Of a stretch of 37,995 nt of DNA, positions 32,946 to 37,995 are shown piece by piece. The notes below the pieces were generated by a model that had not been told where the DNA came from, made no database searches, and worked only from the letters and a program-made list of their open reading frames with translations. The stretch comes from Tidjanibacter sp. Lineage in GTDB: Bacteria; Bacteroidota; Bacteroidia; Bacteroidales; Rikenellaceae. The DNA lies in the NCBI GenBank assembly GCA_017648105.1, contig JAGCJH010000049.1, positions 1-37,995 of the forward strand, written 5' to 3'. Positions within the stretch are counted from its first letter, which is position 1. Each line of letters starts with the position of its first letter. Made by a program: the position numbers and the translations under genes.

Positions 32946-32984
32946 AAAAAAGTCCCGACAGCACTATCTAAATGTTGTCGGGAC
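32946..32984 (-). terminator. Terminator of the WYL-nuclease operon, abutting a promoter
   Basis: GTCCCGACA (32952-32960) pairs with TGTCGGGAC (32976-32984), followed by TTTTTT on the minus strand. Its 5' arm begins at the last base of the -7 box TACCTTTG (complement of 32984-32991). RNA started at that box would lack most of the 5' arm and so should escape termination, while read-through RNA from the nuclease gene would be stopped. Confidence 0.8.
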
Positions 32985-33018
32985 AAAGGTATGGGACCGT
33001 TTTGACAATTACTGTCAA
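32984..33018 (-). promoter_or_regulatory. Operator-promoter before the tiny membrane ORFs
   Basis: Inverted repeat TTGACA-N5-TGTCAA (33002-33007 and 33013-33018), then 10 bases, then TACCTTTG (complement of 32984-32991) on the minus strand. It overlaps the stop codon of the nuclease gene (33015-33017). It has the same layout and nearly the same sequence as the HIRAN operon site. Confidence 0.75.
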
Positions 33019-33869
33019 TCTGAAAAATTCCTTATATTTGTTTGGTTAGCGAGTACAAATTCGAAGTCGGGCATATCTTTCGTTGCATTTAAGTTCTTCT
33101 TCTGAAATTCAAATACAGCATTGAATAGTTCTTGCATATCAAATTTGCCAATCTCTTCTATGGTTTGGGCATAGACCACAGTCAAGGCATCTATCCCTAA
33201 TTCACTGGGATTATAAATTAGGTAAATGAAGCGTATTTTGTTTTTGGCATCATCATTTGTTAAATAGTTGGCAGAGATTGCCAAGAAGTGACATATCAAC
33301 TGTTTGAAATCCAAATGCTCAATTGGGCTGCATTTATACTTAAATTCGCACTTAAATCGGTTTTTATCTCCCTTGATGTCGCCTTCGTTGGTGTAAATAT
33401 CGCCAACTGATTTGGCAATGGCATCATAAACTGGCATATATGCTCTTTTTACCGATTTGTTTTTGCTACCATAGATTTCTCGACATTTTGCCTCAATAAA
33501 AATCTCGCAATTCTCTCTGGCTATATAGGCGTCAAGATAGGCTGTGCCACCCACTTTAGTCTCCCAAGGGCATTCAAATTTAACATCGGCGACATCTCGT
33601 AAAAGCAAATAGATAAAACGACTTGAAGATCCATAGCAAGCCATTTTTGGAGGATACCTACCCTCTTTAATCTCTCCGCCACTACCATCTTTATAGCTAT
33701 CGTAATGTCGTATATATTGCTTAGCCATATTTTTCAAGAAAGCACGCCAACTATCATTGTTCATATAGCGATCATAGCATTTCCCTTTTTTAACCACATA
33801 GCCATATTTATGACCATCCTTATCTATGTTGCGAAGAGCATAGTCTAAATCATATTGAAGGTTTCCCAT
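33015..33869 (-). CDS. Putative PD-(D/E)XK restriction-type nuclease
   Basis: A 284-residue soluble protein. GGTAYLDAYIARENCEIFIE (about 107-126), running on into AKC, gives the D-x(n)-E-x-K catalytic core (LDAY ... IEAK). Upstream SSRFIYLLLRDV and downstream DFKQLICHFLAISANYL helices fit the fold. It resembles the families annotated as PGN_0703-type putative restriction endonucleases in Bacteroidetes, though I cannot confirm this by search. No methyltransferase is adjacent. It starts 4 bases after the WYL regulator stop, so the two form an operon. AT-rich, probably acquired. Its stop codon lies inside the second operator. Confidence 0.68.
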   Translation of the reverse strand: MGNLQYDLDYALRNIDKDGHKYGYVVKKGKCYDRYMNNDSWRAFLKNMAKQYIRHYDSYKDGSGGEIKEGRYPPKMACYGSSSRFIYLLLRDVADVKFECPWETKVGGTAYLDAYIARENCEIFIEAKCREIYGSKNKSVKRAYMPVYDAIAKSVGDIYTNEGDIKGDKNRFKCEFKYKCSPIEHLDFKQLICHFLAISANYLTNDDAKNKIRFIYLIYNPSELGIDALTVVYAQTIEEIGKFDMQELFNAVFEFQKKNLNATKDMPDFEFVLANQTNIRNFSD

Positions 33870-33873
33870 ATAA

Positions 33874-34776
33874 CTACTTTTGATGAAACATATTAGTTAC
33901 TTTCTGCCTTATATACTCCCCAAATTCGGGGGTGAGGATGCGGATGTCGTGCATAAGACCGAGCGTAAAGCGACCGATGCCCACATAGTCGCAGACCATC
34001 GTGTCCAAGAGCCAATGCGAGTCGTCGATGGGCGTGAGGTCACGGGTTGAGAGGGGGTACTCCTCCACCAAGAGGTTGTGCGCCATCATCCCAAGTTCCA
34101 ACTGCACACGCCTTTGCTCAAAGCCCGTGATGCGAAAGATGTCGATGTAGCCCTCGTGGTGCAATTCGCCGAACTGCCAACCCTCCTCCAAAACCTCCAC
34201 CGAACTTACACGGGCGGTGTTGAAGAGTTTGTTTTTGCCCGACTCGGGCTCGTAGCACCACACCTGCACATAGTTCGTAGTAAAGCCAAAAGGCTCCACG
34301 AACCTATCCCTCACCACACCCGTGTGCGACGACGAGTAACCTTTGAGTACAACCTGCTTGCGTTCGCCAATAGCCTCCACCAAACGATTGACATTCACGG
34401 CGTTCTTGCCCTCCACAACACAGTCTGCGAGCGATGTGCAGTTATAGACAGCGGTGAGTTTCTTGCGCAGATTTTGCTTTATGACATTGGTATTGTCGAG
34501 TGCCTCGATGAGCTGATTGACGATATATGCCTCCTCATCGGTGAAGTGGATGAGCTGGGAAATCTCCTTGAAGTAGCGGCTCTCCTTACCGAGGCGATAG
34601 ACGCCACCCTCCTTGCGCTGCACGACAAAACCCGACTCCTTGAAGGTGTCGATATAACGATAGATGGAACGATAGGAGGTGCCAAGTCGCTCCGCCATAT
34701 CCTCCACGGTGTAGTTGTTATTGCCCGTCATCATCTTCATCAGGCGCAACACTCGCTCAATTTTTGGCTGATCCAT
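33874..34776 (-). CDS. WYL-domain transcriptional regulator
   Basis: A 300-residue protein. N-terminal winged helix-turn-helix (residues 1-65: YTVEDMAERLGTSYRSIYRY, then YRLGKE), a helical linker, a WYL domain (about 140-215: KQVVLKGYSSSHTGVVRDRF, then EPFGF and WCYEPESGKNKLFNTARV), and a C-terminal WCX-like part (about 220-300). WYL regulators (BrxR, CapW, PafBC types) often control phage-defence or DNA-damage genes and sense nucleic acid or another ligand. The canonical W-Y-L triplet is changed to VWCYEPES here. It is co-transcribed with the downstream nuclease gene and is the natural reader of the TTGACA-N5/6-TGTCAA sites. Confidence 0.88.
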   Translation of the reverse strand: MDQPKIERVLRLMKMMTGNNNYTVEDMAERLGTSYRSIYRYIDTFKESGFVVQRKEGGVYRLGKESRYFKEISQLIHFTDEEAYIVNQLIEALDNTNVIKQNLRKKLTAVYNCTSLADCVVEGKNAVNVNRLVEAIGERKQVVLKGYSSSHTGVVRDRFVEPFGFTTNYVQVWCYEPESGKNKLFNTARVSSVEVLEEGWQFGELHHEGYIDIFRITGFEQRRVQLELGMMAHNLLVEEYPLSTRDLTPIDDSHWLLDTMVCDYVGIGRFTLGLMHDIRILTPEFGEYIRQKVTNMFHQK

Positions 34777-34813
34777 AACTCTCTTTTGTTGCCAATTAAA
34801 AACCTACTGCACA

Positions 34814-34821
34814 CAAAGTTA
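34814..34821 (-). promoter_or_regulatory. Promoter -7 box of the WYL regulator
   Basis: TAACTTTG on the minus strand, 37 bases upstream of the regulator start, matches the -7 consensus. Confidence 0.6.
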
Positions 34822-34877
34822 TAAATTTTCGCCCACACTTCCACACATTTCTACCAAAAACACACCTTTCGCATCAA

Positions 34878-34899
34878 TTTTGACATACATCTGTCAAAA
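34878..34899 (-). promoter_or_regulatory. Operator-like inverted repeat upstream of the WYL regulator
   Basis: TTTTGACA-N6-TGTCAAAA, perfect 8-base arms. It is the best copy of the inverted repeat seen also at 32506-32522 and 33002-33018, but the spacer is 6 and it lies 56 bases upstream of the regulator's -7 box. It could serve autoregulation. Confidence 0.65.
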
Positions 34900-34951
34900 A
34901 ACAGCAGAGGTGGGAATGCAGCTTTCACCACCTCGAACCCCCAAAACGCAC

Positions 34952-34988
34952 CTCGCCCCCAAAGGTTTGTGGAACTTTTGGGGGCGAG
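34952..34988 (-). terminator. Stem-loop after the alpha-amylase gene
   Basis: A perfect 12-bp stem CTCGCCCCCAAA/TTTGGGGGCGAG, 20 bases past the amylase stop codon on the minus strand. No immediate T-run follows, so it may be a terminator of the GC-hairpin kind or a 3' stabiliser. Confidence 0.55.
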
Positions 34989-35008
34989 TTGTGGTATGGG
35001 GGTGGGTA

Positions 35009-36403
35009 TTACTTCGAGAGAAGCATAAAGCCCCACGATGCGAGCTCGACAACTTCGCCTGCTTTGAGGCGTTTGGTCTTGCCGCAAGCGGTCTTATAGG
35101 TGCCAACCTCCGCCTCGGTAAGGGTAACGGTGGTGGGCTCTGCCGAGAAGTTGAAGAGGCACAAAACGGTGTTATCCTCCTTCTGGCGGGTAAATGCCAA
35201 GACATTCTCGCCAGCGCCCTCTACGAATACTACGGGTGCTACATTCTCGCCAGCAGCCAATGCCTTATTGGCGTGGCGGAACGAGCAGAGTGTGCGGTAG
35301 AAGTTGCGGTACTCCTTGCCGTACTCCAAATCAACGAGCTCCACAACGGAGTCTTTCTCGAAGAACTGCAAGCGACGGTTGAGTGCAATCTCCTGACCGG
35401 TGTAGATGAGGGGCTGCGATTTGGGCATAACGAATGTGAGGGCTGCGAACGCTTTGTGTGCTTCGCCCATACGCTCAAACTCAGTACCTGCCCACGAGTT
35501 CTCGTCGTGGTTGGAGGTAAACATAAGGCGCATTGCGGGTGCGGGATATTTAGCGTCGTCACGCACCATATACTCTTTAAGGTCTTTCACACCCTTCGCA
35601 TCGGTCTTGATGGTGCCGTCGCCAGCCACATTTTTGGTCTCGCTACCACCCTTTGCCATAGCGTTGAAGATGTGATGGAGTTCCCAAGCGTAGGTAGCGT
35701 CGAAGCCCGAGGAGTGCAACCAAGTCTCCTCGCCCTCTGCCAAGAGATACACATCGGGGTTAATCTTACGAATCTCCTCCCAAGCGCCCTTCCAGAAGTC
35801 GCCGGGGACATTCATAGCCACATCGCAACGGTAGCCATCTACACCCTTCTCAATCCAGAATTTTAGAGCGTCGAGCATTGCTGCACGCATATCCTCATTT
35901 TTATAGTTGAGTTTTGCGATGTCGGTCCAGTCATACTCAACAATGGGCAGACCGGTCTTCTTGTCCATCACATACCAATCTTTCTTGCCCTCTTTCCACC
36001 AGTTAGCATCTCGTGAAGTGTGGTTTGCCACCCAGTCGATGATAACTTTCAGACCGAGGTCGTGTGCGGTAGCAAGGAAGTGATCGAAGTCCTCCATAGT
36101 ACCAAACTCGGGGTTGATAGCCTTGTAGTCGATGATGGAGTAGTAGGAACCGAGGGTGCCCTTGCGACCATCAATGCCGATGGGGCTCACGGGCATAAGC
36201 CATACGATATCCACGCCCATAGCTTTAAGCTCGGGGAGGTACTGCTCCGCAGCTGCGAAAGTACCCTCCTCGGTTGCCTGACGAACATTGAACTCATAGA
36301 CAACGGAGTTGAATTTGTCGAAAGCCTCTACACTCTCGTTGTTGTTGCAAGCGCAACTCATCAAAGTCGCAACAAAAGCGACCAATGCAAATAATTTTTT
36401 CAT
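35009..36403 (-). CDS. GH13 alpha-amylase family lipoprotein
   Basis: A 464-residue glycoside hydrolase cleaving alpha-1,4-glucan. Lipobox TLMSC (Cys17 or Cys19 follows) indicates an envelope lipoprotein. The four GH13 regions are present: I DWVANHT (about 124), II GYRCDVAMNV with the nucleophile Asp (about 195), III LLAEGEE with the acid Glu (about 222), IV FTSNHDEN (about 295). The C-terminal beta domain starts near 380. It is reminiscent of SusG-like surface amylases but smaller than SusG, without the inserted carbohydrate-binding module. It begins 21 bases after another GH13 gene, so the two are an operon. Confidence 0.92.
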   Translation of the reverse strand: MKKLFALVAFVATLMSCACNNNESVEAFDKFNSVVYEFNVRQATEEGTFAAAEQYLPELKAMGVDIVWLMPVSPIGIDGRKGTLGSYYSIIDYKAINPEFGTMEDFDHFLATAHDLGLKVIIDWVANHTSRDANWWKEGKKDWYVMDKKTGLPIVEYDWTDIAKLNYKNEDMRAAMLDALKFWIEKGVDGYRCDVAMNVPGDFWKGAWEEIRKINPDVYLLAEGEETWLHSSGFDATYAWELHHIFNAMAKGGSETKNVAGDGTIKTDAKGVKDLKEYMVRDDAKYPAPAMRLMFTSNHDENSWAGTEFERMGEAHKAFAALTFVMPKSQPLIYTGQEIALNRRLQFFEKDSVVELVDLEYGKEYRNFYRTLCSFRHANKALAAGENVAPVVFVEGAGENVLAFTRQKEDNTVLCLFNFSAEPTTVTLTEAEVGTYKTACGKTKRLKAGEVVELASWGFMLLSK

Positions 36404-36424
36404 ATCTCTTTTTTAGCGTTTGGA

Positions 36425-37995
36425 TTACTTGTTCACAATAACATAACCATAGGCGGGGATATTAAGGCTGATGTTGCCATTAGTAAGCACAGCCTCGCCA
36501 CCCTCAGCCGCAAGAGCTACATTGGCGCTCTCTGCCTTCACAAAGTCGGGCAAAGCAACCTCCACCGAGCGAGCCTCGGGGCGGATATTGAGGGCAACAA
36601 CAGCCCACTCGCCCATATAGTGGCGCAAGAACACCAATACATCGTCGTCGATGTGAAGCCTCTGGTAGTCGCCATACATCAAAGGCATAGATGCATGGCG
36701 ATACTTAAACATAGCCTTCGTAGCTGCGAGCTCCCTCTGCTGGAACTCGTTGTATCCGTCGAACACCATCATATAGCGGTTGTCGGGATCGTTTGCACCA
36801 GGGATACCATACTCGTCGCCCTGATATACGCAGGGAACACCAGGAACAGTTGAGATGATAGCCTTCAAGAGCGACAAACGAGCATAGCCCTTCACATTGT
36901 CGCCTACGCCCACCGTGCGGTGCCAACCCTCGGCTTTATCGTCGGGGCACCAGAGCGACATATCGCCACCTGCGAGCGACAAGAAGCGGGGTTTGTCGTG
37001 GTTACCAGTGATGTTACCCATTGTGTGGTGGGAGCCATAGGCAGCCTCAGCCTCCTCAATAGCCTTTGCGATATCTCGCATCGAACGGCTCTCATCGACG
37101 ATGACATCACGAGAGGTGTGGTAGAGGTTGAAGTCGAACTGTGCGTCAATCATACCACTCTTAACATAGGAGCCAATGAGTTCAACATCGCCATAGGTCT
37201 CGCCAATCTGCCAGAGCTGACGCTCGGGCATCGAGGATTTCATCTTGTGGGTCAGCATACGCCAGTAGTTCAAGGGGATATGCTTGCAAGCGTCGTGGCG
37301 GAAGCCATCGAAGTCAAATTTGCGCACCCAATAGAGTGCCGAGTCGGTCATAGGCTCACATACCTCATCACGACGAGTGTCGAGGGTGGGAATGTGCTCA
37401 TCAAACCAAGTCGTGAGGCGTGTTTCGCCATCCCACAAACCGATATTTTTGCGACCATCGGGCAACATAAGTTCGGTAGTCCAATCGGGGTGCTCTTGGA
37501 GAACGGGCGAGTTGATGTGCAGATGGTTTGCCACATAGTCGAGAATTACATTCATCTCGCCTTTGTGCGCCTTTTTGAGCATAGTGTGGAGCTCCTCCTC
37601 AGTACCGAAACGCTTGTCGATAACGGTGCTGAAAATAGGCCAGTAGCCGTGATAGCCCGAGAATTTGGTGTCGGGGTTACGGTTCTGACCCCACGCATCG
37701 TAGGGGTTCTGAGTGATAGGCGAAATCCAGATGGTGGTGATGCCGAGGTCGTTGAAGAAACCATCTTCGATTTTCTGGGTAATACCCACAATGTCGCCAC
37801 CCTGATAATCTACCTTATCCAACACCTCGGGCGAGTTGATTTTCCAGTCATTGGAGGTGGTACCGTTTTTGAAACGGTCAATCATCAATGAGTAAAGAAT
37901 CTGCGACTTGAAGTCCTGACTATTGATATCATTCGCATCGACCACAACCTTGCCATACTCCAATGGGAGAAGCACATCGTTGAAACGACCCGACT
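36425..37995 (-). CDS. GH13 alpha-amylase / neopullulanase-like, 5' truncated by window
   Basis: At least 522 residues; the frame is open to the window edge, so the start and probably an N-terminal beta-sandwich domain lie outside. GH13 catalytic regions: I LDYVANH, II DGFRHDACKH (nucleophile Asp), III QIGETYG (acid Glu), IV ITGNHDKPRF. The QGGDIVGI and YDAWGQNRNP stretches are like cyclomaltodextrinase/neopullulanase relatives, for example SusA-type. The C-terminal beta domain ends in NIPAYGYVIVNK. An internal ATG at 37975 is probably not the true start. It forms an operon with the following GH13 lipoprotein. Confidence 0.9.
   Translation of the reverse strand, partial: SGRFNDVLLPLEYGKVVVDANDINSQDFKSQILYSLMIDRFKNGTTSNDWKINSPEVLDKVDYQGGDIVGITQKIEDGFFNDLGITTIWISPITQNPYDAWGQNRNPDTKFSGYHGYWPIFSTVIDKRFGTEEELHTMLKKAHKGEMNVILDYVANHLHINSPVLQEHPDWTTELMLPDGRKNIGLWDGETRLTTWFDEHIPTLDTRRDEVCEPMTDSALYWVRKFDFDGFRHDACKHIPLNYWRMLTHKMKSSMPERQLWQIGETYGDVELIGSYVKSGMIDAQFDFNLYHTSRDVIVDESRSMRDIAKAIEEAEAAYGSHHTMGNITGNHDKPRFLSLAGGDMSLWCPDDKAEGWHRTVGVGDNVKGYARLSLLKAIISTVPGVPCVYQGDEYGIPGANDPDNRYMMVFDGYNEFQQRELAATKAMFKYRHASMPLMYGDYQRLHIDDDVLVFLRHYMGEWAVVALNIRPEARSVEVALPDFVKAESANVALAAEGGEAVLTNGNISLNIPAYGYVIVNK

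Overview
The window looks like chromosomal DNA of a Bacteroidales bacterium. Support: promoters of the Bacteroidetes type (a TAnnTTTG box, sometimes with TTTG 19-21 bases upstream), start codons without obvious Shine-Dalgarno sequences, a short ProRS ending in Tyr, the gene order HU / 31-codon COX24-like gene / RNase G / mfd, OmpP1/FadL-like porins, a TM2 protein, a WG-repeat protein and SusG-like GH13 lipoproteins. The genus cannot be fixed by eye.

Layout. 1-2500: an AT-rich type II restriction-modification pair on the minus strand, with a structured leader and flanked by two copies of a 9-bp minisatellite element. 2790-6320: a small lipoprotein, an OmpP1/FadL-like porin and a low-complexity lipoprotein. 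6580-8065: proS. 8144-10894: a tight four-gene minus-strand envelope operon (LolA-like, degenerate YidD-like, two TPR/PGLG membrane paralogues). 10981-15386: a TM2 protein and a 1262-residue protein with about 31 WG repeats. 15813-21295: HU, COX24-like peptide, RNase G, Mfd. 21449-28678: an envelope-biogenesis run of porin, TPR protein, LptC, CNNM/CorC transporter and PpiD-like chaperone, with the same 9-bp minisatellite between its genes.

28755-34900 is an accessory region: three 135-bp tandem repeats, a PD-(D/E)XK-like nuclease gene, a five-gene minus-strand operon (HIRAN, zinc ribbon, two unknown small proteins, beta-CASP metallo-hydrolase), three tiny hydrophobic ORFs, a second PD-(D/E)XK-like nuclease and a WYL-domain regulator. 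The inverted repeat TTGACA-N5/6-TGTCAA occurs three times: upstream of the regulator, before the tiny ORFs, and before the HIRAN operon. In the last two places it is fused to nearly identical promoters. I read this as one WYL-controlled regulon, possibly a stress or defence system; it is the best candidate for something undescribed here.

35009-37995: two GH13 alpha-amylase family genes on the minus strand, the upstream one cut by the window edge, consistent with a starch utilisation locus.
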